Shown in pieces: positions 43,656 to 56,002 of a stretch of DNA of 64,000 bases. The notes below the pieces were generated by a model. The model was not told the DNA's origin, did no database searches, and saw nothing but the letters and a program-made list of their open reading frames with translations. Made by a program: the position numbers and the translations under genes. The DNA comes from Euptelea pleiosperma (taxonomy: Eukaryota; Streptophyta; Magnoliopsida; Ranunculales; Eupteleaceae), in the NCBI GenBank assembly GCA_035048495.1, contig CM068543.1, positions 22,433,751 through 22,497,750 on the forward strand. Direction: 5' to 3'. The number at the start of each line of letters is the position of its first letter. Position 1 is the first letter of the stretch.

Positions 43656-45469
43656 TCGGTTAATTGTTACTATCCATTGGAGTTTTGTTTGTTTTTCTAT
43701 GTATGCTAATTTACTCCTCCTGAGGCAGTCTTGGCAATGTGATACTTATGTAGGGATAAGGTTCTCATTTCGATCCCAGCTTACCTACAAGAAGAAAAAA
43801 GGCGGCTTTAGCACCAAAATACATGGTCTGTTCTTTATTACTTGGTTTACAGACCGTACGAGCATGGTGCCACAAAAATATTTTACTTTGTCTGCTTGCT
43901 GTTGCTTGACACATACTTGTCAAATGACAAGGACCATTGAAAAAGACATCTAGAATAGTATAGTACTCAAACGACGGAAGATTTTCAGTGTGTGTATTCT
44001 TGACTTGATTCATTTTTATACCAGTCTATTATTTAACATGTTCCAACTTTGATTAGTATTGGTATCGGTTTATCTTATTCTTTCTGTTTTTTATTTATAT
44101 ATTTATTCTTTTGGGGAGTGGGGGTGTAAAATATGGGGTTCGGCCAGACCCCAACTAGCTATATTAAGGGAAAAAGTTTAGTCTTTTGTGCAAACATTGT
44201 CTCACAACACGATTGCTAGGGAAGTGAGTCGGATAGCTAATTAATGTAATATTTGAAGAACAAAAAGATGCCAAAACATCAGCTGCTATAGGATGAATGA
44301 TGCTGAGTGTATCATATTATTGTTATTGCTTTTGTTTCTCTCCCGATATCAGTCTTTAGTAGGTCATCTCGACCTCTAGAGCTGACCCCCTTGTAGTTTG
44401 CTTGACCTTTATCCTCTCAATACAATCTTATACTTTTCAAAAAAAATAAAATGTCAGCTGCTCTATTGCCATATGAAACACTAAACTTAAGAAGAACAGA
44501 TGGATATGAGGAAAAACACAGTCAAGGATATTTGATCTTGCTATTTATTGCATTTGCCACACTAGAGGAGTCAGTTCAGATGCTAATCAATCAATGAGCC
44601 AACTTGATACCATGGTTAATGGCCTTCATTTCTAACAGAAGAAAGGAGTCTCCAATTACATCAGCAACAGCAATCAATGTTTCTCTCCAATTTTGAATAT
44701 TTCCTCCAAAACCACTTGGTTTCCTTTCTTGGGCACGGCAATTTAGAAACCAAACACTAACCTCTGGCTTCAGCCAAGTGCAAAACTTTATAATCCAGGT
44801 TTTAGGAATAAGTGGGATGTCTCACTGTTCCATCACTGAGCTGTTCTTGTACTAGATGATAGTGGGTTCATTTGAGTTGATGACTTTATGTGGACTTCAA
44901 AGTTTATTGCCTTGATAATTTGTTTGACTATTCTGCTTGGGCTATGTCTGGAGTTCCTTTCAGATCAAAATTGATAAACCATGCTACAAATAGCAAGTTT
45001 ACTGATGGTGCTGGTTATTCAACTATTAAAATTTGTTTTGTATGACCCATGCAATTTTAGTTTGCCATCCTCTAATCTTGTGCTGTCAAGTGATGCATTT
45101 AGATAGGATGAAAATCTAGACACTGCTAGAGCATACACACTTGAAGAAAAGGTGGCCGGTGCTTTCTCTGTCATTCCAATAGAAAATATATCAAGAGAAG
45201 AACTTGATAAAAAGGTTCTGAGTTGGTAATCTTTGTCGAAGCATTCTCCAAGTGATAAAGGTTTTGGTATGCTATTTCTGAACTAAGAAAGCTTGTACTA
45301 TCCAACTTTGGGACGTGCTTGGCGGATTAGGTTCCCAGTGGAATGCAGAGAAAATTGACCATTTGAGTTTCCAACCACATAATTTGACGCTTTTCAGTAC
45401 TCTTCAGACATTGTGATTCAAAGAAATCCGAAATTCCACAAGTTCAATAGGAACAGTAGTCCCCAGGTT

Positions 45470-46566
45470 CGTACGCCCTGCTTGGTTCGCTGCACTTGGG
45501 TGCATTTTGCACTTTCGTGCAAATACAATGAATTGTGTTCCAATCACTTGCGATGTAAGTCACTTACAATTGTTTGGTTAACGCCATGTAAATAGATGCA
45601 AATGAAGTTTAGCTGATTGGTTGGTAGTGCATTGCAAATGAATGCAATGGATTATTTTATTTCTTGATTTTACAAAAAAAAGTGCACAATAAAATTATTA
45701 TTGTAATATTATTGTTATCATTGTTGATTACATTATTATTATTTTATTATTATTAATTATAATTATAGTTATAATTATTGTCATTATAATCATGGTTTAA
45801 AAAATTGTCGTTATAACCCTAGTCACAAAAATCTCCGATTTTTGACTTCACGAATCAATCGCCGATTAATCGGTAAAATCTCCGATTAATCAAAAAAAAT
45901 GGCGATTAATCAGTGATTTTGCCGATTAATCGGCTGAGATCCATTTTTTTCCCTTTGATTTCGATTTTGCTGATTTTGGAATTATGAATGGTATATCATG
46001 CTTATGAGTTATGACTTATTACTATAGAATTATAGACGTGGTTTTTATAATATAAATGTGTTTTGTTAAAAACAACATTTCTAACTTGAAAAATGCCATG
46101 ATATATTTTCTATTTTTGCCGATTTCTATCGATTTTTACCGAATTTATCTGAATTTTTCCGACTTGACCCCTTGCCGATTTATTGCCGAATCCCGACTTT
46201 GTGACTATGGTCATAACGGATTCGGCCGCCCTCCCCCATTATGTTATGTACCGTTAAAACACTTAAAAATAACGGCTTTTATTTTCGTTATAACTGACGT
46301 TATTTTCTATATAACAACCGTTATTTTCTGGAAAATTTTGTAAAAAAAAATGGCCGTTATTTCAGTTATTTTAATATTATTAAAATTTGAAAATTTGAAT
46401 TTCAGCGCCATTTTTTTCCGTTTTCCCCGTTATTTTCCCTTTTTGCTCTTGGGCATTAAAATTCGTTACAAGGGCTCTTATAACAGAAAAAATGATAACG
46501 CCCCAAGTCCGTTATACCGTTATAACGGCCCCTTTTAAACCTTGATTATAATTATTATTGTAATTA

Positions 46567-46613
<47 letters not shown>

Positions 46614-47120
46614 GTTGTTGTTGTTGTTGTTGTTGTTGTTTGAGGGGAAAGCTTGAGGTTAGGGGACCTCAACCAGCTATATAAAAAAGGGTCGGGATCG
46701 GGGGACAACCAGTTTGGAGACCCACCTAAAAGATGAATCAATGGCTGATTTTTGGTGAGGATGATCTCCTCACCATATATATCACCCCCACAAAAAATCA
46801 GTACATTCCGAAATTTCTAACCCCTCAAATGTGGTTTTCAAGTTGCACGGTAAAAATAGACAGTCCATAATTCTTTGACTTCTAAACCAGTCTATGAATA
46901 TGGAATGATTTGAATTTTTGTGAGGATGATCTCCTCGCCAAAGAGATCATCCTCACCAAAAATCAGCCATTGATTCATGATTCATCTTCTCTGTGTAAAA
47001 TAGAAAACTAAAAAATAGAAAGATAATAATAATAAAAAATAATCACGGTAGTTGGTGTTGTTATTATTTTTATTTTTATTTTGAAAAAAAAATGTTGAGC
47101 TGAGACAATGCACTTGCTTG
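45470..47120. repeat. composite insertion in unit A with nested MITEs
   Basis: 45473-45650 begins CGCCCTGCTTGGTTCGC, akin to 61244-61440. 45793-46545 is a fifth GTTATAACGG repeat, split by an element with ends TAGTCACAAA/TTTGTGACTA (about 45831-46209) rich in CGATTAATCGG. Then (TTA)n and (GTT)n run at 46569-46640. None of this has a counterpart in unit B. Confidence 0.6.
46566..46640. repeat. (TTA)n(GTT)n microsatellite
   Basis: Uninterrupted TTA repeats followed directly by GTT repeats. A minus-strand open frame of poly-Ile and poly-Thr across it is an artefact. Confidence 0.95.
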
Positions 47121-48859
47121 CAGCAGTTTTTGGGCTGCACTTACTTGCATCTATTTTGTTAAGGACTCTGCAATGGAGGAGACTCTTGCTGTTCTGCTTG
47201 TGTGTGGGGCGGATGTGATAGGACTGTGTCTAGAGATTGAGCTGGGTGCTATTTTGCAACCTTGTGGAGGGATCAACCCTTTAGTGGGGAAGGTCATTCC
47301 AGCTAGACTCATTCAGATATGTGAATATATTTGCTTATAAACTAGCGGATATTCTGTTTTCACCTGAGGATTTGTGACTCTCTGTCTCTGTAAGTGTTAG
47401 GTCGAGTTTCTTGATGTTCTCATTTTCAGTTGATCCCAAAGTATACCCACAGAAAAAGAAAAGAGGACTTTGAGCCCCAAAATATGTAGTCTGTTCTTAC
47501 CGATCAAAAAAAAATATGTAGTCTGTTCTTTATTGCTTGGTTTTCAGATCTAACATGGTGTAGGTTCTCATATTTGGCGTTTCTTGTCCACGGTTTGTAA
47601 GTTTTGACTTCTGATTGAATGATTTACTTTACAAAGGAAGATATTTTGTGTAATTTCTTGTCTAAATTTTTTCATACTATAGTGCAGCATTTAGTATTTA
47701 AGATGTCTCAACTTTAATTAATATTTTTTTTATGCTGCATGCATCTTGCTGGAATATCCAAAAGATACACATGTTTCGAGGAAAACTATGGATCAATACC
47801 AAGTTTCGAAAATTAATCCATCAATAGTTAGTTATGTTAATTATCTAATGGTTCAAATCTCTTCACGTATTGGTTAAGAAAATGCTTGTCAATATCTGAT
47901 GACCAAAGAAAGATGTGATAAAACAGTTTATTATTCATATATGGTTTCAGCGCGAGGTTTTATGTTTGTGATATCATTCATTTTCATCAGACTGATATCA
48001 TGATAGCAAAGCAAAATGATGAGCTAATATATCTGAATTTTATGTGGAAGCACATGACATAATGGTCTTCAAAGTTCTCTGATTGCTTTGTGTATCAATT
48101 GTTGGTTGAAAAGTATATGACTTCACAATTTAGAGTTTCATGGGATGAGTAGCATTTGCTGAGTGCTTTGTATTCCTATTCTCACGTGTGTGCGCTTGTT
48201 TACTTGTTTTCATGTGTTAATTTCTTTTGAGGCCAAAACGTTTTTGTTTAAGGCAAAGCAATATGATGGGTTAATATCTCTGAATTTTATATGGAAGCAC
48301 ATAACATAGTGGTCTTCAAACTTCCCTGATTGTTTTATGTATCAATGGTCAAGTAATAATCATCACATCACAGTTTAGAACTTGATGAACAGAAATGGTG
48401 AATGGGGTTATGCATTTAGTGAGTGCTTAGTCATCATCATCGTCATCATTATTATAATTAATCAATTATTTATTTATTTTGTGTGTGCTTGTGTGAAAAC
48501 AGTTTGGCACAAGCAAAGCAGAAATATGATCTATCATGCTGTAAATTTTATGTGGAAAACATCTTTAAGGCCCTCAAAATTCTCCGATTGCTTTGCTTTC
48601 AATGGTCAAAGGAAATATGTGATGTAGGAATTACGTATTTGATGAGTACTGAAAAATATGTGACTGCTCAGAATTTGATATGAAGATGCATGGTATGTTA
48701 GGACCATTCATCTGTTTGTGCATCTGGGCATGAAGGATATAAAAGCATAAGCTTAACTTATGAACATGACTTTTTGAATATATATTGCATGTAGAGAAAT
48801 GGATAATAGAGTTCTTAACCATTCATAATTCACCAGAAGTGTGTTGCGTATATTTTCTC

Positions 48860-49713
48860 GGGAATTTTTGACATACCCCCCCCATGTTATCTTTAAAATT
48901 TGACATAACCCCCCACAATTTGAAAAAGCTGACATACCCCCCTATGATCCACTGTCATTTGACCCGAGTTGACTACCAAATTTTGTATTAAATGGCAAAA
49001 ATGCCCTTGTCTTCAACCTTAGAACAAGGGTTTGGGCCAAAACCCAAACCCCAAATCAAACCGCTGTGGTGGATGGCCGGCCCAGAGATTCCAATGGGTT
49101 GGCCGCCCATCACCGGCGACCAACCCACCGGAGTCTCATGGCCGGCTGGCCACCACTTCGGCAATAATTTAAAACCCAAAGTTAAAAACAAAAAGACACA
49201 AAGCATACAATTTAAGTTTTAAATTTTTCATTAACAAAAATGAAAAATAAGACGAAGCAATTTATATTTTAAGCTTTTGAGATGTGGATTTTGGAAAGAT
49301 GGGTTCTCCCAATTTTAAAATTTTATTCTACAATAAAATCAATAAAAAAATCCCATTCATTCATGAGTTTTATTTTTTATTTTTTTGGTTTTTTCTTCTC
49401 AATATTTGTTTAATTCATCAAAAAACCAAAAAAAAAATCTCAAGTTTACCAACATGGGTTTTAATTTTTATTTTTAATCTCCTCTTTTAATGCTTGATTT
49501 GGGGTTTGGGTTTTGGCCTAAACCCAAACCCTTGATCTAATGTTGAAGACAAGGGCACTTTCGTCCTTTAATACAAAATTAGGTAGTCAACTCGGGTCAA
49601 CACTGGTCAAATGACAGTGGACCGAGTCATAGGGGGGTATGTCAGCTTTTTCAAATTGTGGGGGGGTATGTCAAATTTTAAAGATAACATGGGGGGGTAT
49701 GTCAAAAATTCCC
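48860..49713. mobile_element. Mutator-like TIR element, 854 bp, 9-bp TSD, empty site in unit B
   Basis: TATTTTCTC lies at 48851-48859 and 49714-49722. Ends GGGAATTTTTGACATACCCC and GGGGTATGTCAAAAATTCCC. The inverted arms extend about 190 bp (GACAAGGGCACTTTCGTCC faces AAAAATGCCCTTGTCTTC). No transposase; the interior is AT-rich. The matching place in unit B (about 53655-53675) reads TATTTTCCCGAATATAATGA without an insert. Confidence 0.93.
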
Positions 49714-50074
49714 TATTTTCTCAATATAATGAGAGAATGAAGCTAGTTTAAATTGTTTGCAGGAATAATCTGAAGTTGTATGAAGGTCAGCAACTAATCT
49801 GGTTTGCAACTGAAAATATGAGTACCTGTTTTGGATTGGATATAGCATGGACCAGATGTACTAGATGTACAGTAATTAATTTATGTTGGACATGGGTACT
49901 CTATCCCTAATATAGCCGGTCTTCGAGATACAAGTTTTGTGTCGGCATCGAGTAGATAGCCAATTGTGTAGTAGCAGTAAATTGTTTAGGGTCCCCCCAT
50001 ATCTTATAAATTAATCATGATGGTGGGCTTGATGGCTGAGATTTTTTATGATTTCTTGTTCTCAATTTATTCCA

Positions 50075-50170
50075 GTATGTTTCTCCCTCGATGGTCCAGT
50101 AGTGACTGCATTGGGCTTCAAGGATGAGCTGGCCATTGTCACTCATGCTCCACACCGTCTTACTTCATGA
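50075..50170 (+). pseudogene. CTF4/EOL1-like internal exon, copy A
   Basis: Reads FSLDGPVVTALGFKDELAIV followed by THAP. This matches the block after the WD40 region of CTF4/EOL1 proteins (SLDGPVVTAAGFKDQLAIVTHAS type), then a stop where the family continues. The acceptor-like TTTATTCCAG lies just upstream. Confidence 0.78.
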
Positions 50171-51639
50171 TCAGGCATCCATTTCAACTTTATCTCTCAC
50201 AGTTATATGAATGATTTCAATGAATTTAAATTTTAAGTAATGGCATTATGTTTTTTATGTTATTTTCAGCCTTGCCAAGTTGATCCAAGATTAAACATAG
50301 TTGGCGTACATAGGTATTGACTTAGAAATGAGATAATAATGTAATGGTCAACCATTAATAATGTAGTTGGGAAATATATTGATTTATTGTTACAGCCGTT
50401 CCATATCTGTTTATTTTTCTACATATGCTAAGTTGCTACTACTGAGGCAGCCGGGTGATGTGATAGGTTAATTGCTAGTTTGCTACCCATCCAAAATGAT
50501 TTGACACCCTTGACTGCGGAAGCTTCTCCCAGCTTCATTAAGGTCCGTAGTTTTGCGTATACACCATCTGATCTTCTATTCCCACTTGAGGATTGCAAGT
50601 CTTTCCGTATCTATAAATTTTTTGTTGCTGCTATGAGGTTCTCATTTCGATCCATCTTACCGACAAAAGCAAAAGGGGAATTTTAGCACCAAAATACATG
50701 GTCTGTTCTTCATCACTTGGTTTACAGACTGTACGAGCATGGTGCCATAAAGATTATTTTTCTTTGTCTGCTTGCTGTTGCTTGACACATATTTGTCAAA
50801 TGACAAGGGCCATTGAAAAAGACATCTAGACTAGTGTAGTCCTTAAGCGGCGAAGATATTCTGTGTCTATGTTCTTGTCTTTATTCATTTTTATGCCAGT
50901 ATACTATTTAACATGTTCCAACTTTGATTTTTAGTGGTATCAGTTTTTCTTTTTCTTTCTGTTTTTTATTATGTATTTATTCTTTTGGGGGTTGGGGTGT
51001 AAAATATGGGGTTAGGCCAGACCCCAACCAGCTATATTAAGAGAAAAAGGTTACAGTCTTTTGTGCAAGCATTGCCTCACATGTCCTCTACAATGACTTG
51101 ACGATCGCTACGGAAGTGGGGCAGATAGCTAATTAATTTAATATTTGAAGAACAAAAAGATGCCAAAACGTCAGCTGCTTTATCGCCATATGAAACACTA
51201 AACTTAGAAAGAACAGAGAGATTTGAGGACACAGTTAAGGACATATGATCTTGATTTCGTCTGCCACACTAGAGGAGTCAGTTCAGATAGGAATCAATAA
51301 ATGAGCCAGCTTGATACCATGGTTAATGGCCTTCAAGTTTTAGGAATAAGTGGGATGTCTCACTTTTGAATCACCAAGCTGTAGTTGTACTAGAGGCTGG
51401 GTTCATTTGAGTTGATGACCTTATGTTGGACTTCAAAGTTTATCACCTTGATAATTTGTTTGACAGTTCTGCTGTGGCTGTCTGGAATTCCTTGCAGCTG
51501 AAAATTGATAAATAGCAAGCTTTCTGATGATGCTGGTTATTCAACTCTTAAAAATTGTTTCGTACGAGCCAATCAATTTCAGTTTTCCATCCGCTTCTAT
51601 GATATAGTCTTAAGAGGCCTGGGGATGTCTGCAGGATTC

Positions 51640-51925
51640 AAAATCACATCAACATAACTATTACAAAAAAGAAGCTAAGAAATCAGCTGCTCTATTAGAC
51701 TCTCCCCAAATGTGGATAACATCCCAGCAAAGGGCAGTTAGTATCTCACCAATGTGATTCCTTGTAATGCGACCGATGCCAGAAAAGTGGTAATGAATGG
51801 ATTCATCAGTATTGAGCATCATTCTGCCTGGAGGTGGTCTTCTCCCTTCACACCAGCGTATAGCTTTGAAACTAATCCTCCAATTCTGCATAAATTCCCC
51901 TGTAGGCCCAATCTTTTCCCGTCCA
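51640..51925 (-). pseudogene. LINE RNase H fragment
   Basis: Minus strand reads IRWCEGRRPPPGRMMLNTDE, then GIGRITRNHIGEILTA and VIHIWGESNRAADFLASF, the start and end of the RNase H domain (RVT_3 type) of plant LINEs with the middle deleted. Present only in unit B. Confidence 0.7.
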
Positions 51926-52022
51926 AGGCTTGTTAGTTTTGACTTTTGATTAAATGATTTCCCTTAGGAAGATAATGTGTTTTGTCTTGTCTAAATTTTT
52001 CTTTCATACTATAGTGAACTAT

Positions 52023-52197
52023 GTTTTTTTTTTTGATCGGTAAGATAAATATATTGAAGAGGGGCTGAGACGGCCCCCAAAAAGCTGTACAACGAAAGCC
52101 TTTGCTAGAACAAGACGAAGCAACAAGGCAAACAACGGACGCCCAAGCATACAAAAGCAAAACGAAACACAGACAGTGGCTGTCGAACAATAATAAA
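52023..52197 (-). mobile_element. short retroposon with 18-bp TSD
   Basis: CATACTATAGTGAACTAT lies at 52005-52022 and 52198-52215. The T-run at 52024-52034 is the poly-A tail of a minus-strand insertion, followed by TGATCGGTAAGATAAATATA, typical of plant LINE 3' ends. The empty site in unit A is at about 47675-47700. Confidence 0.92.
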
Positions 52198-53285
52198 CAT
52201 ACTATAGTGAACTATTTATTATTTAAGATGTCACACCTTTGATTGGAATGTTTTGCATACTTCGTAGCATCTTGCTGGAATATCGAAAAGAAACACACGT
52301 TTTGAGGAATACTATGGATAACTAGTGGCTGTCGAACATTAATCAATAAGTAGTTATGTTTATTATTGAATGGTTCAACTCTGTGCTTGCTGTGGTAGGG
52401 AAATGCTTGTCCGATGACCAACGAAAAGATGTGAAAAAGCATTTTATCATATCGCAAGTTTAGGTTTTATTGTTGTGATTCATGCATTTTCATCGCAGAC
52501 CAATATCATGATAGCAAAGCAAAATGATGAGCTAATATGTCTGAATTTTATGAGGAAATACATATCATAATGGTCTTCAAAGTTCTCTGATTGCTTTGTG
52601 TATCAATAGTTGGTTGAAAAATATATGCGACTTGACAATTTAGAATTTGATGGGATGAATAGGTTTATTCTTGTGTGTGCGTGCGTGTGTTCGTGTTATT
52701 TTTCTTTGGATCGGGATCAGAGGACAAACAAAAGTGAATCAACAAGTTCACGTTTGTTCTTGGCCATGAATCTCGAGAATCCAACAGTGGTTTTGCTTTT
52801 GCAAAAGTGAATGCCGGCTCAGCACTATTAACCACCCTGGATAAATAGTGGCTGTCAACATTAATCAGTAAGTAGTTATGTTTATTATTGAATTGTTCAA
52901 CTCTGCATGCCTTGGTAGGGAAAATGCTTGTCCGATGACCAAAGAAAAGATGTGAAAAAGCATTTTATCATATATGCAAGTTTAGGTTTTATTTTGTGAG
53001 TCATTCATTTTCATCGCAGACCAATTTCATGATAGCAAAGCAAAATGATGAGCTGATATGTCTGAATTTTATGAGGAAATACATATCATAATGGTCTTCA
53101 AAGTTCTCTGATTGCTTTGTGTATCAATGGTTGGTTGAAAAATATATGCGACTTCACAATTTAGAATTTGATGGGATGAATAGGTTTATGCATTTGCTGA
53201 GTGCTTTGTATTATTATTATTCTTGTGTGCGCGTGCCTACGTGCATGTGTGTTCATGTTATTTTTCTTTGGACCGGGATCAGAGG

Positions 53286-53460
53286 ACAAACAAAAGTGAA
53301 CCAACAAGTTCATGTTTGTTCTCGGCCGTGAATCCTGAGAATCCCACGGTGGTTTTGCTTTTGCAAAAGTGAATGCCAGCTTGGCACTATTAACCACAAT
53401 TGGATTCTTGGGATCCACGGCCAAGAACAAATGTGAACTTGTTGGTTCACTTTTTCTTTT
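53286..53460. mobile_element. foldback MITE in unit B
   Basis: Ends GTGAACCAACAAGTTCATGT and ACTTGTTGGTTCAC are inverted. The arms continue through GTTCTCGGCCGTGAATCC and GGATCCACGGCCAAGAAC. About 60 bp per arm. A related left half only is at 52732-52850. Confidence 0.75.
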
Positions 53461-54463
53461 GTTTCCATACATATTGTTTTTGCTTTAAGCAAAACAAAAT
53501 GATGAGCTAATACGTAACATAATGGTCCAGAAATGATAAATGCGTTTATGCATTTGCTGAGTTGCATAAGCTTAACCTATGAACATAACATTCTGAATAT
53601 ATTATTGCTTGCAGTGAAATGGATAATAGAGTTCTTAACCTTGTTGCCTATATTTTCCCGAATATAATGAGAATAAAGCCAGTTTGAATTGTTTACAGGA
53701 ATAATCTAATGAAGTTGTATGAAGGTCAGCAACTAATCTGGTTTGGAACCGAAAGATTTGGATCTGTTTTGGGATTGGATAAAGCATGGACCGGATGTAC
53801 CAGATTCACAGTAATTAACTTAGATGTTGAACATGGGTACTCTATTCCTAATATAGCTGTCTTCGAGGCATAGGTTTTGTATTGGCATGATTTTAAAATT
53901 AGCTGAAGTTCTGGCATATATTGTTTTTTATCAATTTTTGATTTGTACAGGCTAAGTTTACCTGTAATGTTTTGGCAAATTTTACAATTTATGACCCCAG
54001 AACTTTACAATAGATTATAGGTGGAGGTTCTTAAGTGAAAGATGAGCACTCCATTAGGAATTTTGAGTCTCCAATGACTTGCAGGGGTTGAAATCAAGAT
54101 TCAAATACACAGGGCTGCGTATTTTCAAGTTGTCCACCAGTAGAAATTATTTTTCTGTAATTTCATGGTTTTTCAAATATTTAAGTTCAATTGATCTTAT
54201 GAATGTGTCATATATCATATCACTAAACTATATGTTGGCGAATTTTTACAGTACTTCCCCAAGTCGAATTGAACTTTGAATTAATTCTGAATTTTAAAAG
54301 AGCAAAGCTTAGAGAAAAAAATAAGTTTTGCTCCTTGTGGGTCAGCGTCGAAATGATATCCAATTGTTTAGTAGCATCAAATTGTTTAGGCCTTTAGGGT
54401 CTTCCCTTGTAAATTAATCAGGATGGTTAGCTTGGTGGATTTCTTGTTTGCAATTTGTTGCAG

Positions 54464-54572
54464 TATGTTTCTTAGTTTCTCTCTCGATTTACGAGTAGTA
54501 GTGACTATCAGGATTCGAGGATGAATTGGCCATTGTCACTCATGCTTCCCAGTGTGTCCCTTCAAATGATCA
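54464..54572 (+). pseudogene. CTF4/EOL1-like internal exon, copy B
   Basis: Second copy of the exon, more damaged: FSLDL, a frame change, then the DELAIVTHAS block (from GATGAATTGGCCATTGTC, a stop replacing the first residue), followed by SQCVPSND. It keeps codons after THA that copy A has lost. Equivalent in position to 50075-50170. Confidence 0.7.
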
Positions 54573-54865
54573 GGCATCTTTTTCAACCTTTTCTCCCACA
54601 GTTATATCCATAATTTCAATGAATTTAAGGGCACGTTTGGATTGCCATTCTTCAGAAATTACTTTAATTTAAAAAGGCATATTAGAAAATATATTTAAGA
54701 ATTGAGTCCGTCTAGAGCTACACCCTGTTCTTACACCCGATTAATACTCCCAATCATCGCCATCTGTTACCCCAAATCAATGGTTTCTTCTTATGCTGAT
54801 GTGGTACTTCATTAATTCTAAGATTCGGCTCGACTCGAGCAGTAGAGCCATATTATTTACCTTTA

Positions 54866-55381
54866 GGGTCTGTTTGGTACGTGAGAAAAAGAGTTTTGAC
54901 GGCGAATATTTAGCCAGGCGAATATTATCTTGGCTAAATATTTGCTCATATCAATATTTAATAATGTTTGGTACGCGAATGAGCTAGCTCACTTCAGCTT
55001 ACTTCATTTTCTTTCAATTTGAGTGGGTCCCACATATCAAAGTAAGTCAAAAATAAGTTGGGCGTGCGGGAACCACATATAATGTCAAAGGATTAAAATT
55101 TTTTTTTTTTCATTTTTATCTTTTTTATATATTAAAAAATTAATTTTTATTGAAAATAGTGATTTTCTGATCAGAAAATAAAACTTTCTCACCAAGGCAT
55201 AATCGGCGTGAATATTTACACAGGGGGGAGAGGTGATCAAATGTTTTCCCATCGCGGAGGGTAAATATGTGGGCATGGCTAAATATTCGTCGAGGGCGAG
55301 TGGCTGCCAAACGCACCTGGATGAATATTAGCGCGGCTAAATATTTTATTTTCCCACCGCGGTGTGTTACCAAACAGGCCC
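54866..55381. mobile_element. PIF/Harbinger (Tourist-like) MITE, TTA target duplication
   Basis: TTA|GGGTCTGTTTGGTACGTG on the left; GTTACCAAACAGGCCC|TTA on the right (TTA at 54863-54865 and 55382-55384). The inside is rich in GGCGAATATT/AATATTCG palindromes. 516 bp, no transposase. Confidence 0.85.
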
Positions 55382-55389
55382 TTACTGTT

Positions 55390-56000
55390 ACTGCCAATCA
55401 ACAAGAAACTTTACCTTCCTCTCTGCTTGGCTTGGAAAATGGATGTAGCTTGGCTCGACTTTGAGTACCTTGTAACTTCTACTACGAGTAGAAGTGCTTT
55501 TACTTCTGGTTCCCCCTAAGCCCTTGATTATAAATGTTCATAATTACCTCTCCATAAAGATTTGCAGCAATCCCCCTGAATGATGGTGGGCAACGCCGTA
55601 GATAACATAACCACCCTTGGGCATAACTATGCATCCATAGCTATTAGCTAACACGCCAGCAGCATCACATGACTTGACTTCACATTCAACCTGTCTTAAA
55701 GAATCAACTTAATACCCAGAGAATTAATCATCGTCAACATTATCACTTCTATATTTCAATAGAAAGCTTTTATATCACAAAAATAAAATCACATTTATAT
55801 ATGATCTTGTCACCAAATATTCAATATAACACCCATTATATACTTTATTACTGTACAAAAAAAAATCAACATTTAGGTTAATTAAACTCTATTGCGCTCA
55901 TATTTCAGGGATTATACAATACCTATGCAACATAGAAACATCTGGTTTGCCAGTCCACTCCTAATGGAAATGTTCTTTTACTTATCTGGTTCCAATACCT
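55390..56000. other. gene-free, nothing recognised
   Basis: AT-rich, no coding or repeat signal that I can bound. Confidence 0.4.
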
Positions 56001-56002
56001 AA

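Larger units (their letters stand above)
43660..50235 (+). repeat. tandem segmental duplication, unit A
   Basis: Unit A shares ordered blocks with unit B (50388-54630): GCACCAAAATACATGGTCTG (43820; 50689), TTGCTGTTGCTTGACACATA (43897; 50772), AGGAATAAGTGGGATGTCTC (44804; 51341), GATAGCAAAGCAAAATGATG, GGATAATAGAGTTCTTAACC, TATGAAGGTCAGCAACTAAT (49779; 53718) and the exon at about 50078. Unit A is longer because it carries extra insertions, including 48860-49713. A unit of about 250 bp (GCAAAGCAATATGATGGGTT type) is repeated three times at 47995-48700. Confidence 0.9.
50388..54630 (+). repeat. tandem segmental duplication, unit B
   Basis: Second copy, starting about 150 bp after unit A. It lacks unit A's larger insertions but has its own: a LINE RNase H piece (51640-51925), a retroposon (52023-52197) and a local duplication of about 527 bp (AGTGGCTGTCGAACATTAAT at 52324; AGTGGCTGTCAACATTAATC at 52847). 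Confidence 0.88.

Noticed and set aside
43558..43953. 131-aa plus-strand frame
   Set aside because: It lies at the start of duplication unit A, but its counterpart in unit B is not open in the same frame, and it has no domain.
45290..45415. Frame reading TIQLWDVLGGLGSQWN, suggestive of a WD repeat
   Set aside because: It is attractive next to the CTF4/EOL1 relic, but the wording does not match a CTF4 WD repeat I can name and unit B has no counterpart. Left unassigned.
46535..46741. Minus-strand frame rich in Thr and Ile
   Set aside because: It is a translation of the (TTA)n(GTT)n microsatellite.
49740..49870. Frame reading LKLYEGQQLIWFATENMST, possible further CTF4/EOL1 exon
   Set aside because: It is duplicated in unit B at 53697-53830 and lies before the recognised exon, but I cannot match it to the family, so it is not called.
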